A stretch of 64,000 nucleotides of DNA from Nocardioides iriomotensis (lineage in GTDB: Bacteria; Actinomycetota; Actinomycetes; Propionibacteriales; Nocardioidaceae): contig NZ_SDPU01000035.1 in the NCBI RefSeq assembly GCF_004168035.1, forward strand, positions 434,001 through 498,000. The letters are read 5' to 3'. A model generated the notes under the pieces. It saw only the letters and a list, made by a program, of their open reading frames with translations, did not search any database and was not told the DNA's origin. The position numbers were made by a program, and so were the translations under genes. Of this stretch, positions 37,286-45,744 are shown piece by piece (the stretch's first letter is position 1; the number at the start of each line of letters is the position of its first letter).

Positions 37286-38589
37286 CCACGCAGTCCACCG
37301 CGCCCGCGGCCGCCAGTCCCAAGCTCACCGGAGAGCAACGCAAGGCGATCGTCGCCGGCTCGATCGGCAACGCCGTCGAGTGGGTCGACTGGGCGCTCTA
37401 CGCCACGCTCGCCCCGGTCTTCGCGAGCCAGTTCTTCGGCAGCGACGACCCGGCCGTCAACCTCCTGTCGACGCTGGCGATCTTCGCCGTCGGCTTCGTG
37501 ATGCGCCCGATCGGTGGCGCGGTGCTCGGCGCCTACGCCGACCGCAACGGCCGCAAGAAGGGCCTGACGCTGACCATCGCGCTGATGGCCGGCGCCGCGC
37601 TGGTGATCGCCGTGGTCCCGACGTACTCCGCGATCGGCATCGCCGCACCGCTCGTCCTCCTGCTGGCCCGCCTCGTGCAGGGGTTCTCGGCGGGTGGCGA
37701 GTTCGGGTCCTCGTCGTCGTTCCTGGTCGAGTCCGCCGCCCCGGGACGCCGGGCCTTCGCCGGCTCGTGGCAACAGGTGTCGGTGGCCTCCGGCGTGCTG
37801 ATCGCCTCCGGCACGGGCTACGTGCTCACCTCGACGCTGAGCGAGGAGGCGATGGCGTCGTACGGCTGGCGGATCGCCTTCGCCGTCGGCGGCCTGCTCG
37901 GCCTGGTCGGGCTGTGGCTGCGGGTGTCCGTCTCCGAGACCGAGAGCTTCACGCGCGCCTCCGAGTCGGGGCGCACGCAGCGGAAGCACCCGCTGGTCGG
38001 CATCCTCAAGGACCACCCGCTGGCTGCGCTGCGCGTCGTCGGGATCACCATCGCCGGCACGCTGCTGTACTACATCTGGCTCAACTACATGCCGGGCTAC
38101 GCCAGCACCACCGGTGACGTCGAGCTGCAGGAGGGGCTGGCCGCCAACTTCATCGCGGTCGCGTTCTTCATGGTGCTGCTGCCGTTCGTGGCGCTGCTGT
38201 CGGACCGGATCGGTCGGAAGCCGACGATGTTCGGCTTCGCGTTCGGGTTCCTGCTGTTCGCCTACCCGGCGTTCCAGCTGCTCGACGGCGCCGGCTTCGG
38301 CACGCTGCTCGTCGTCGAGCTGATCGGCGTCGCGCTGCTCACCGGCTACTCCGCCAACTGCGCGGTGATCATGTCCGAGCAGTTCCCGCCGGAGGTGCGC
38401 TCGACCGGCATCGGTCTGCCGTACGCCGCCGCCGTCGCGCTCTTCGGCGGGACCGCGCCGTACATCACGACCTGGATGGCGGAGAACGGCTACCGCGACC
38501 TGACCTGGATGTACGTCGCGGCCGCGGCGCTGATCGGGTGCGTGGTCTACGCGACGATGCCGGAGACGAAGGACGAGGAGTTCGCGTGA
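37282..38589 (+). CDS. MHS-family major facilitator transporter
   Basis: A 435-residue, 12-helix proton symporter. IVAGSIGNAVEWVDWALYA is the metabolite:H+ symporter family opening; GGAVLGAYADRNGRKKGL is the loop 2-3 signature and LARLVQGFSAGGEFGSSS the conserved helix-4/5 segment. MHS members import organic acids, betaines or shikimate-like compounds. GTG/ATG overlaps on both sides put it firmly in the operon, so it probably imports the substrate or an intermediate. Confidence 0.9.
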   Translation: MTTQSTAPAAASPKLTGEQRKAIVAGSIGNAVEWVDWALYATLAPVFASQFFGSDDPAVNLLSTLAIFAVGFVMRPIGGAVLGAYADRNGRKKGLTLTIALMAGAALVIAVVPTYSAIGIAAPLVLLLARLVQGFSAGGEFGSSSSFLVESAAPGRRAFAGSWQQVSVASGVLIASGTGYVLTSTLSEEAMASYGWRIAFAVGGLLGLVGLWLRVSVSETESFTRASESGRTQRKHPLVGILKDHPLAALRVVGITIAGTLLYYIWLNYMPGYASTTGDVELQEGLAANFIAVAFFMVLLPFVALLSDRIGRKPTMFGFAFGFLLFAYPAFQLLDGAGFGTLLVVELIGVALLTGYSANCAVIMSEQFPPEVRSTGIGLPYAAAVALFGGTAPYITTWMAENGYRDLTWMYVAAAALIGCVVYATMPETKDEEFA

Positions 38590-39395
38590 GCACCCGCGTG
38601 ACCGTCGCGAGGCACGTGCTGGTCACGGGCGCCGCGGGCGGTGTCGGCGCGGCCTGCGCCGCAGCCTTCGGGGCGAACGGCGACCACGTCACCGGCGTCG
38701 ACGCGCGGGCCGAGCAGCTCGAGGCGTTGATGGCACGCCTGGCGTCGGAGCACGGAGTGCGCACCGCGGCGGAGGTCCTCGACCTGGCCGACCCGGAGTG
38801 CGGCGCGGTCGTGGCGCGGGCCGCCGAACGGCTCGGCCCGGTGGACGTGCTCGTCAACGCCGCCGGCATCTACCCCGCGACGCCGCTGGCGGACATGACG
38901 GCCGCGGCCTGGGACCGGGTGCAGCAGGTCAACGTCCGTGCGCCGGTCCTGCTGACCGTCGCGTTCGCGGCGCAGGGCAGGGGCGGTGCGGTCGTCAACA
39001 TCAGCTCGGGTGCCGCGACCCGGGCCCGTCCCGGCGCCGCGCACTACTGCACCTCGAAGGCGGCCCTCGAGATGGCGACCAAGGCGTGCGCCGTCGAGCT
39101 CGCGTCCTCCGGGATCCGGGTCAACGCGGTCGCGCCCGGCTTCATCACGGTGGACAGCCCGGTCAACCCGGTCACCGACGCCTACCGCGACGCCGTGTCG
39201 CGCAACCCGCTCGGCCGGCCCGGTGAGGCCCACGAGGTCGCCGCCGCCGCCCTGTGGCTGGCGTCCGACGCGGCGTCGTTCACCACCGGGGCCGTGCTCC
39301 GCGTCGACGGGGGAGCGACGGCCGGCACCACCGACCTGCCCCTGCACCACGACCACGCGACACCCCTGCAGGTCGGAGGTGAGCTCGCCTCGTGA
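38586..39395 (+). CDS. Short-chain dehydrogenase/reductase
   Basis: A 269-residue classical SDR from GTG 38586 (GTGA overlap). Cofactor loop TGAAGGVGAA, NAAGIYP, catalytic Ser in VVNISSGAA and YCTSK with the Tyr and Lys; the NVRAP and VAPGFI segments are standard. An acidic residue at the end of strand 2 (GVDAR) favours NAD over NADP. The C-terminus has an unusual extra tail rich in His (LPLHHDHATP). It oxidises an alcohol or reduces a ketone in the pathway of its operon. Confidence 0.87.
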   Translation: MSTRVTVARHVLVTGAAGGVGAACAAAFGANGDHVTGVDARAEQLEALMARLASEHGVRTAAEVLDLADPECGAVVARAAERLGPVDVLVNAAGIYPATPLADMTAAAWDRVQQVNVRAPVLLTVAFAAQGRGGAVVNISSGAATRARPGAAHYCTSKAALEMATKACAVELASSGIRVNAVAPGFITVDSPVNPVTDAYRDAVSRNPLGRPGEAHEVAAAALWLASDAASFTTGAVLRVDGGATAGTTDLPLHHDHATPLQVGGELAS

Positions 39396-40405
39396 GCCAT
39401 CACGACTACGCGATCGTCGGAGGCGGTGCCATCGGCGGGACCCTCGGCCACCACCTGGCCCGGACGGGCCACCGGGTGACCGTCGTCGACGCCGACCCGG
39501 GGCACGTCGCGGCGATCCGGGAGCACGGGCTGGCGATCGTCCGCGACGGCGAGCGCTCGGTCGTGCCCGTCGCCGCCGCCGTCACGCCCGACGAAGGCGG
39601 ACCCGAGGTCGTCGACCGGGTGATCCTCGCGGTGAAGGCCCAGGCCACCGACGCCGCTCTCGCGTGGGTCGTCCCCCGGCTGTCCGCCGACGGCTTCGTC
39701 GTGTCCCTGCAGAACGGCCTCAACGAGGCCGCCATCGCCGACAGGGTCGGCGCCGACCGCACCGTCGGAGCCTTCGTCAACCTGTTCGCCGACGTCACCG
39801 GTCCGGGGGAGATCCGCGACGGGGGACTGGGTGCCCTCGTGATCGGCGAGCTCGACGGCACCGGGTCGGCACGGGTCCGGTCGGTCGTCGACGACCTCCA
39901 GGCCTGGGGGCCGGCCCGCGCGACGGGCAACGTCCACGGCTTCCTCTGGTCCAAGCTCGGCTTCGGCGCCATGCTCACCGCGACCGCGCTCGCCGACGCC
40001 CCGATGGCGGACCTCATCGACCGGCACCGCCCGGTCATGCACGCACTCGCCGCCGAGATCTTCGCGGTCGCCGCTGCGGAGGGCATCACCCTCGAGCAGT
40101 TCGACGCCTTCGACCCCGCGTCGTACGCCGGGAGCGACGCCGGCGCGCGGGAAGCCGCCACCGACCGCCTCGTCGCCTGGCTGCGCACCCAGTCCAAGGA
40201 CCGCAGCGGCATCTGGCGCGACCTGGCCGTGCGGCGCCGGAGAACCGAGGTGCCGACGCACTACGGCGAGGTGATCCGGGTCGCCGGCCGGCTCGGGGTT
40301 CCGACCCCGCTCACCGAGCGGCTGCTCCGGCACATCCGCGAGCTCGAGGGCGGCGGCCCGATGGGCGAGGACCGCCTGGTCGACCTCGCCGCCCACCTGG
40401 GCTGA
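39392..40405 (+). CDS. PanE/ApbA-family 2-oxo acid reductase
   Basis: A 337-residue dehydrogenase. AIVGGGAIGGTLGHH is the nucleotide loop; VKAQATDAAL and LQNGLNE are signature segments, and WSKLGFGAM holds the catalytic Lys. The C-terminal helical domain has the TEVPTHYGEV region of ketopantoate reductases. Because it lies in a catabolic operon (GTGA overlap with the SDR), a role in reducing another 2-oxo acid is at least as likely as pantothenate synthesis, so I give no gene symbol. Confidence 0.82.
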   Translation: MSHHDYAIVGGGAIGGTLGHHLARTGHRVTVVDADPGHVAAIREHGLAIVRDGERSVVPVAAAVTPDEGGPEVVDRVILAVKAQATDAALAWVVPRLSADGFVVSLQNGLNEAAIADRVGADRTVGAFVNLFADVTGPGEIRDGGLGALVIGELDGTGSARVRSVVDDLQAWGPARATGNVHGFLWSKLGFGAMLTATALADAPMADLIDRHRPVMHALAAEIFAVAAAEGITLEQFDAFDPASYAGSDAGAREAATDRLVAWLRTQSKDRSGIWRDLAVRRRRTEVPTHYGEVIRVAGRLGVPTPLTERLLRHIRELEGGGPMGEDRLVDLAAHLG

Positions 40406-40453
40406 CCGCCCACCGCCCCTCAACCTGCACACCACATCTCGGGAAGGACGTGC

Positions 40454-42013
40454 ATGTCCACCACCACTGCCACCGAACCGCAGTCGCGGGCGATGCGGGC
40501 GGCGTTCCGCTCGTTCAGCGCGATCGAGCGGGTCGGCAACAAGCTGCCGCACCCGTTCTGGCTGTTCTGGCTGCTCGCCGTCGTCGTGATCGCACTGAGC
40601 TGGCTGCTCGCGTCGCTCGACGTGAGCGCGACCGCGCCGGGCACCGACGACGTCGTCGCGGCCAAGAGCCTGGTCAGCCAGGAGGGCATCGCCTACATGA
40701 TCGGGGAGGCGGTCACCAACTTCGCCGCCTTCCCGCCCCTGGCCACGATCCTCACCGTCATGCTCGGCATCGCGGTGGCCGAGCGCAGCGGCCTGATCAC
40801 CAGCCTGCTGCACGCGATGGTCTCGCGCGTCCCGGGGCGCTACCTCACCTTCGCGCTGTCGATGACCGCGATGGTCGGGCACGTCGCGGGCGACGCGGCG
40901 TACGTCACCCTGATCCCGCTCGGCGCCCTCGTGTTCAAGGCCGCGGGGCGCAGCCCGGCGCTCGGCGCGATCGTGGCCTTCGTGTCGATCAGTGCCGGGT
41001 ACGACGCGTCGCCGTCGCTGACCACCACCGACGTCCTGCTGTCGGGCATCTCGACCGCGGCGGCCCAGACCATCGACGAGTCCTACGTCGTCACGCCCGT
41101 CGACAACTACTTCTTCGGGCTGGCGTCGTCGGTGCTCATCGCGCTGGTGATCACGCTGGTGACCGAGAAGATCCTCTCGCGCCGCCCGGACCTCGAGACC
41201 GAGGACGACGACGCCGACATCGCCGCCGACGAGGCCAGCCTGGAGTCGACCCCGACGAAGCGTCGTGCCCTGCGGATCACCGGGCTCGTCGCGCTCGGCT
41301 ACGTGCTGCTCCTGGTCGTGGCCGTCGCGCCTCCCGGATCGCCGTTGCGCGGCGAGGACGGCGCCGTCGTGAGCTCCCCGCTCTTCGTCGGGATGGCGTT
41401 CGTGCTGGGTGTGTTCTTCACGCTCGTGGGCGCGGTGTACGGCGCCGCCGCGGGCACCATCCGCCGCCCGCGCGAGGTCGTCGAGGCCATGGTCGACGGC
41501 ATCCGCTCGATGGCGCCGATCCTGGTGCTGTTCTTCGCGATCTCGCAGTTCCTGGCCTACTTCAAGTGGACGGGCCTGGGGGAGATCCTCGCGATCAAGG
41601 GCGCCGAGTCGCTGCGCGACATCTCCGCGCCCGGCTGGGCCGTCCTGCTCGGTATCGCGGTCCTGGTGACCCTCATGAACCTGGTGATCACGAGCGGGTC
41701 GGCGCTCTGGTCGCTGGCGGCCCCGGTCTTCGTGCCGATGCTGATGCTGCTCGACATCAACCCCGAGACCACGCAGGCGATCTACCGCGTCGCCGACTCG
41801 GTGACCAACTGCGTCACGCCGATGAGCCCGTACTTCGTGATGGCCCTCGGCTTCGTGCAGCGCTTCCGCCGCTCGGCCGGCATCGGGACGCTGGCGTCGT
41901 ACACGATCCCGCTGGCAGCGGTGATCTGGGTGGTGTGGGTGCTCTTCTTCCTCGCCTGGTACCTCGTCGGGCTGCCCCTCGGTCCCGGCGCGCCCGTGGG
42001 AGCGATGCCGTGA
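40454..42013 (+). CDS. AbgT-family transporter (second copy)
   Basis: A 519-residue, ~12-helix protein that begins with the same family pattern as the copy at 32673 (IERVGNKLPHPFWLFWLLAV) and ends with TPMSPYFVMALGFVQ. It is clearly paralogous but well diverged, not a recent duplication. GGGAAGGAC precedes the ATG. Its stop overlaps the start of an M20 peptidase, giving the same transporter-hydrolase pairing as the first locus but in reverse order. Confidence 0.88.
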   Translation: MSTTTATEPQSRAMRAAFRSFSAIERVGNKLPHPFWLFWLLAVVVIALSWLLASLDVSATAPGTDDVVAAKSLVSQEGIAYMIGEAVTNFAAFPPLATILTVMLGIAVAERSGLITSLLHAMVSRVPGRYLTFALSMTAMVGHVAGDAAYVTLIPLGALVFKAAGRSPALGAIVAFVSISAGYDASPSLTTTDVLLSGISTAAAQTIDESYVVTPVDNYFFGLASSVLIALVITLVTEKILSRRPDLETEDDDADIAADEASLESTPTKRRALRITGLVALGYVLLLVVAVAPPGSPLRGEDGAVVSSPLFVGMAFVLGVFFTLVGAVYGAAAGTIRRPREVVEAMVDGIRSMAPILVLFFAISQFLAYFKWTGLGEILAIKGAESLRDISAPGWAVLLGIAVLVTLMNLVITSGSALWSLAAPVFVPMLMLLDINPETTQAIYRVADSVTNCVTPMSPYFVMALGFVQRFRRSAGIGTLASYTIPLAAVIWVVWVLFFLAWYLVGLPLGPGAPVGAMP

Positions 42014-43179
42014 GCCGCGCGTTGCTGACCCAGGCCACGGAACGCGTCGACGCGATCCTGCGCGACGTCGTCGCCCTCGTCGAGGTGGAGACGTCCAGCT
42101 ACGACAAGGCCGCCCTCGACCGCGGCCTCGACCACGTCGACGGGCTGCTACACGAACACCTCGGCGACCCCTCCGAGTCCCGCCGGCACGACGGCGGTGA
42201 CAAGGGCGACGTCCTCACGGCGACGTACGCAGGCAGCGGTGGCGGGCACGTCTCCCTGCTCGCGCACTACGACACCGTCTGGCCGACCGGAACGCTCGCG
42301 GGGTGGCCGGTCACGACCGAGGAGGTCGACAGCGGGCTCCGCACGACCGGGCCGGGGATCTTCGACATGAAGACCGGCCTGGTGCAGGGGATCTGGGCGC
42401 TGCGGCTGCTGCGCGAGAGCGGCGCCCCGACCCCGACCGTCACGTTCGTCCTCAACGGCGACGAGGAGATCGGCTCGATCTTCTCGCGCCAGGTCATCGA
42501 GGCCGTCGCGACGGGCACCGACGCCACGCTCGTCCTCGAGCCGAGCGTCGGCGGTGCGGTGAAGACCGGCCGCAAGGGCATCGGCATCTTCGGGCTGGAG
42601 ACCGCGGGCGTCGAGTCGCACGCCGGGCTCGACCCCGAGGCCGGTGCGAGCGCCATCCACTCGCTCGCCCGGGTGATCGGCGACGCCGCGCGGATCGCCC
42701 GGCCGGAGGTGGGCACCACGGTCAACGTCGGTCTCGTCGAGGGCGGCTCGGGGTCCAACGTGGTCGCCGGCCGTGCCTCCGCGCTGGTCGACGTACGTGT
42801 CGCCGACGTCGCCGAGCAGGACCGGGTCGACCGGGAGTTCGACGCGCTCGAGACCGGTGACGACCGGGTCAGCCTGACGGTGAAGCACGGCTGGAACCGG
42901 CCGCCCATGACCCTCGGGCCGGCGAGCCGGCCGCTCCTCGACCTGGCCCAGGCCGTGGCGGCCGACCTCGGCTCGCCGCTGCGCGACGTCAGCGTCGGCG
43001 GTGCCAGCGACGCAAACTTCGTCGCCGCCCTCGGCAAGCCGGTCCTCTGTGGACTCGGTGCGGTCGGACAAGGCGCGCACGCCCGGGGCGAGTACATCGA
43101 CCCCGCCACGGTCCCGCACCAGACCGCGCTGGTGGCCGGGCTGCTCGGCCGGCTCGCGGAGGGGATGCGGCCGGTGTGA
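42010..43179 (+). CDS. M20 peptidase, glutamate carboxypeptidase (CPG2)-like
   Basis: A 389-residue zinc exopeptidase from GTG 42010 (GTGA overlap with the transporter). LLAHYDTVWPTGTLAGWP and GPGIFDMKTGLVQG carry the first metal ligands; NGDEEIGSIFS the catalytic Glu pair; VLEPSVGGAVKTGRKG follows, and GQGAHARGEYID near the end supplies the last His. This is the carboxypeptidase G2 subgroup, which removes glutamate from folates and p-aminobenzoyl-glutamate. It fits the substrate of the adjacent AbgT. Confidence 0.87.
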   Translation: MSRALLTQATERVDAILRDVVALVEVETSSYDKAALDRGLDHVDGLLHEHLGDPSESRRHDGGDKGDVLTATYAGSGGGHVSLLAHYDTVWPTGTLAGWPVTTEEVDSGLRTTGPGIFDMKTGLVQGIWALRLLRESGAPTPTVTFVLNGDEEIGSIFSRQVIEAVATGTDATLVLEPSVGGAVKTGRKGIGIFGLETAGVESHAGLDPEAGASAIHSLARVIGDAARIARPEVGTTVNVGLVEGGSGSNVVAGRASALVDVRVADVAEQDRVDREFDALETGDDRVSLTVKHGWNRPPMTLGPASRPLLDLAQAVAADLGSPLRDVSVGGASDANFVAALGKPVLCGLGAVGQGAHARGEYIDPATVPHQTALVAGLLGRLAEGMRPV

Positions 43180-43270
43180 TATGCAGCGCAAGCCGGTTTG
43201 GACATTCCGAGGACGCGCGGCCGGGACGGTAGCGAGACTGGGACTGTTCGTCTCAACGGGGGAGTCATCC

Positions 43271-43897
43271 ATGTCCGAGCAGTCGCTGCCGCCTGTCCAC
43301 GAGTACCCGGGCTACTTCAGCCGGAAGCCGCCGATCTTGCGCCGCCGTGGAACCCAGGTCGGCGGTGCCGCGGTCGCAGGTGTGGTGCTCGGGCTGCTCG
43401 TGGGCGCAGGTGGGTCGACCTCGGCCACGGCGACGCCGGAGCCGGCTGACATCTCCGCCGCCGTCGACCAGGCGGACATCGACCACCAGGTCGAAGCCGC
43501 CGTGGAGGAAACCGTCGACGCGGCAGTCGACGAGGCCGTGGACGACGCCGTCGCCGTCGAGCAGGAGCGCGCGGACGACCGCGTCGCCGAGGTCAAGCAG
43601 GACCTCCGTCAGGACCTGCGCCGCGTCCAGCGCGCCGCCAAGGCCGCCAGGACGCGCGCCGTTACGGCGGCGGTCGAGCGCACCAAGCGACAGATGCGCA
43701 CACAGTTCGCTGCCACCGCTCCTGCCGCGCTCGGTGGTGTGACCAGTGGCTCGTCGTCCGGCGGTGGTGCGACGGACCCGCGCTTCAGCTACTGCTACGA
43801 GGCGAACGACAACGGTTACGGGCCGTACCGCCGTGGTGTCGACCCCGAGTACGCCTGGTACGACGACGCCGACAACGACGGCGTCGTCTGCGAGTGA
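43271..43897 (+). CDS. Membrane-anchored Excalibur-domain protein
   Basis: A 208-residue protein with GGGGGAG 6 bases before the ATG. One membrane helix lies at residues ~35-55 (GGAAVAGVVLGLLVGAGG). Then come a long acidic alpha-helix/coiled coil (AVEETVDAAVDEAVDDAVAVEQE; basic half after residue 110), a Ser/Gly linker and an Excalibur calcium-binding domain ending in DADNDGVVCE, with the paired Cys in SYCYEAND. Excalibur domains are extracellular and often attached to surface enzymes. It forms a cluster with the next two genes. Confidence 0.83.
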   Translation: MSEQSLPPVHEYPGYFSRKPPILRRRGTQVGGAAVAGVVLGLLVGAGGSTSATATPEPADISAAVDQADIDHQVEAAVEETVDAAVDEAVDDAVAVEQERADDRVAEVKQDLRQDLRRVQRAAKAARTRAVTAAVERTKRQMRTQFAATAPAALGGVTSGSSSGGGATDPRFSYCYEANDNGYGPYRRGVDPEYAWYDDADNDGVVCE

Positions 43898-43910
43898 CGG
43901 GGAGACGTCC

Positions 43911-44954
43911 GTGCCGAGCTTCTTCTCGTTCCGCGTCGCACCCGGCGTCCGCATCTCCGCGTCCGGTCGCGGAGTACGGGCTCACCTCGGTCCTCGCGCC
44001 GCCCGGCTGCACGTTGGCGGCGGCGGCACCGGGGTCTCCACCGGCGCAGGCCCGTTCACGCACTACCAGTCCTTGAGTCGAGGCTCGTCCGGCCGACGGC
44101 CGGCCTCCGGCCCTTCGGCAGCGGAGCAGAAGGCTCGCGAGGCGCAACGGATCGAGGCCGTGCTGCGTGGCATCCGCACGTTGCACCGAGCGGAGTTCGC
44201 GTCGCCCGTCAAGCAGACGGCACCGCTTCCGTCGCTGCCGCCGTTCCGGTCCCTGGTCGAACGCGCCGAGGCGCATCACGTGCGCGCCGCGAGCCTGTTC
44301 CGGCGAGCGCAGCGGCGATCCGCCCGCAACCGCGCGCGAGCAGACGCGGAGATCCACGCCCAGCGCCTCCTGGGAGAGGCGCGAGCGGAGCAGCGGCGGG
44401 CGCAGGACGCGATGGACGAGTCCTGGCGCCTCCTCATGATCAACGACGAGGACACGTTGCTGCCCGCGCTCGAGGCGGCGTTCGAGGACAACCAGGCGCC
44501 TGCGGCAGCGCTCGGCGTCGACATCGACACGGTCAACGTCGTGGTGCTCGTGCCTGGCCTCGACGTGCTGCCGGACCGGATGCCGTCGGTCACGAAGGCG
44601 GGCAACCTCAGCCTCAAGGCGATGCCCAAGTCCACCCAGGCCGCGGTGTACCGCGACCTCGTTGCCGGCCACGTACTGCTCTCCGCGCAGGAGGCCCTTG
44701 CCGTCGGCGTCGGTCTCGAGGCGGCCGCGGTCGTCGCTGTCCGGCGTGAGGCCGATGGCGGACTGAGTGCCTTGCTGGCCACCCGCATCGAGCGGCACGC
44801 CCGGATCCCGGAGGGGACGCCGTGGGCGGTGCTGGAGCACGCGGGCCGGGACACGACGGTGAACCTGCGCGGCATCAGCAAGGCGTTGTCGCCGCTGAAC
44901 CTTGCGAAGGAACCCGAGCTGCGCGCACTCGTCGACGAGTGCGCCCTCGACTGA
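43911..44954 (+). CDS. DUF4236-domain protein
   Basis: A 347-residue protein from GTG 43911 (GGGGAG upstream). The N-terminus SFRVAPGVRISASGRG and HLGPRAARLHVGG is the DUF4236 pattern, a short glycine-rich basic module. Residues ~90-190 are a basic alpha-helical stretch (HHVRAASLFRRAQRRSARNR), and the last ~170 residues form an unassigned alpha/beta domain (VNVVVLVPGLDVLPDRMPSV). No signal peptide. DUF4236 function is unknown. It lies 13 bases after the Excalibur gene, so the two are probably one transcript. Confidence 0.78.
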   Translation: MPSFFSFRVAPGVRISASGRGVRAHLGPRAARLHVGGGGTGVSTGAGPFTHYQSLSRGSSGRRPASGPSAAEQKAREAQRIEAVLRGIRTLHRAEFASPVKQTAPLPSLPPFRSLVERAEAHHVRAASLFRRAQRRSARNRARADAEIHAQRLLGEARAEQRRAQDAMDESWRLLMINDEDTLLPALEAAFEDNQAPAAALGVDIDTVNVVVLVPGLDVLPDRMPSVTKAGNLSLKAMPKSTQAAVYRDLVAGHVLLSAQEALAVGVGLEAAAVVAVRREADGGLSALLATRIERHARIPEGTPWAVLEHAGRDTTVNLRGISKALSPLNLAKEPELRALVDECALD

Positions 44955-44999
44955 AGCCACGCGTGGCGCTCGGCCACGCGCGATCCCTGGGAGGGAACC

Positions 45000-45281
45000 A
45001 TGTCCAAGAAGATCACGCGCTCGCTCGCGGTGTCGGCCGTCGCCGCTGTCATCGCGCTGCCCGTCGGAGTCGGCACCGCTCAGGCCGCCGGCCCGGCGCC
45101 GCGGGAGTACGCCAATTGCACCGCGCTGAACAAGGTCTACCCGCACGGTGTCGGCAAGCTCGGTGCGCGCGACAAGACGTCCGGCACCCGAGTGACGACG
45201 TTCACCCGCAACAACAAGGTCTACAGCCTCAACACCAAGAGCGACCGCGACAAGGACGGCATCGCCTGCGAGAAGGCCTGA
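45000..45281 (+). CDS. Small secreted Excalibur calcium-binding protein
   Basis: A 93-residue precursor with Sec signal peptide (SKKITRSLAVSAVAAVIALP, cleavage near AQAA). The mature ~60 residues are a single Excalibur domain: YANCTALNKVYPHGVGK and SDRDKDGIACEKA, the DxDxDGxxCE calcium loop, plus two Cys. GGGAGGGAACC precedes the ATG. It resembles the last domain of the protein at 43271, so the cluster encodes two Excalibur modules on either side of a DUF4236 protein. Confidence 0.9.
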   Translation: MSKKITRSLAVSAVAAVIALPVGVGTAQAAGPAPREYANCTALNKVYPHGVGKLGARDKTSGTRVTTFTRNNKVYSLNTKSDRDKDGIACEKA

Positions 45282-45291
45282 TCGCCTCGCG

Positions 45292-45348
45292 CCAGCGCGT
45301 CGAGGGCCCGCACCCGTCGGTCAGAGGGTGAGGGCCTCGGCGCGCTGG
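45292..45348 (+). terminator. Stem-loop ending the Excalibur cluster
   Basis: An imperfect 17-bp stem, CCAGCGCG..CGAGG.CCC against GGGCCTCGGCGCGCTGG, with a 22-base loop, begins 10 bases after the stop codon. No T-run. Confidence 0.6.
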
Positions 45349-45478
45349 TGTGACCGACCAACGGAGCGGTTCCGCGAAGGCCGACCATCGAGGGGTCCTT
45401 GTGCACCCGTTCGCCGGCGACGAGCCCGAAGATGTGACTCCTCGGCCAGAGCTGGCTGCTCAGCGCGCCGAGGTGGAG

Positions 45479-45658
45479 TACGACGAGCCGGGTGGGGAGG
45501 GTGATCGTCTTCGGCGCGCTGATGTCGCCGGCCAGCCGATGGAACAGCATGTGCGCGGCCTGCGCGCCGAGGGCGGCGGGGTCCTGCGCGCCGACGGTGA
45601 CCGCCGGCACGAGCAGGTCGGCGAGCTCGAAGTCGTCGAAGCCGACGACCGCTCGACC
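45479..45658 (-). pseudogene. Relic of a LacI-family regulator (C-terminus only)
   Basis: On the minus strand, the frame reads GRAVVGFDDFELADLL, VPAVTV, ALGAQAAHMLFHRLAGD and ITLPTRLVV, the last ~60 residues of a LacI/GalR sensor domain. Nothing of the DNA-binding or main ligand domain is present. Upstream the similarity stops abruptly at 45658, and after LVV the frame runs on into unrelated DNA. It lies beside a sugar ABC importer now controlled by a ROK protein, so it may be the remains of an older regulator. Confidence 0.78.
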
Positions 45659-45660
45659 CG

Positions 45661-45744
45661 GCCAAGGAGCCGGTGTCGCTGCGGCTGCCGAACGACCCGC
45701 GGTTGGAGGTCTACGCCCTCAACAGCCGCAACGGCTCAGGCTGA
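45661..45744 (+). pseudogene. Relic 3' end of an unidentified gene
   Basis: The plus-strand frame AKEPVSLRLPNDPRLEVY plus ALNSRNGSG ends in TGA at 45744. It looks like a real protein C-terminus (balanced composition, DPRLEVY strand) but starts abruptly exactly where the LacI relic stops. It overlaps the end of the ROK gene by 9 bases. The source gene is unknown; a carbohydrate enzyme is plausible from context only. Confidence 0.4.
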
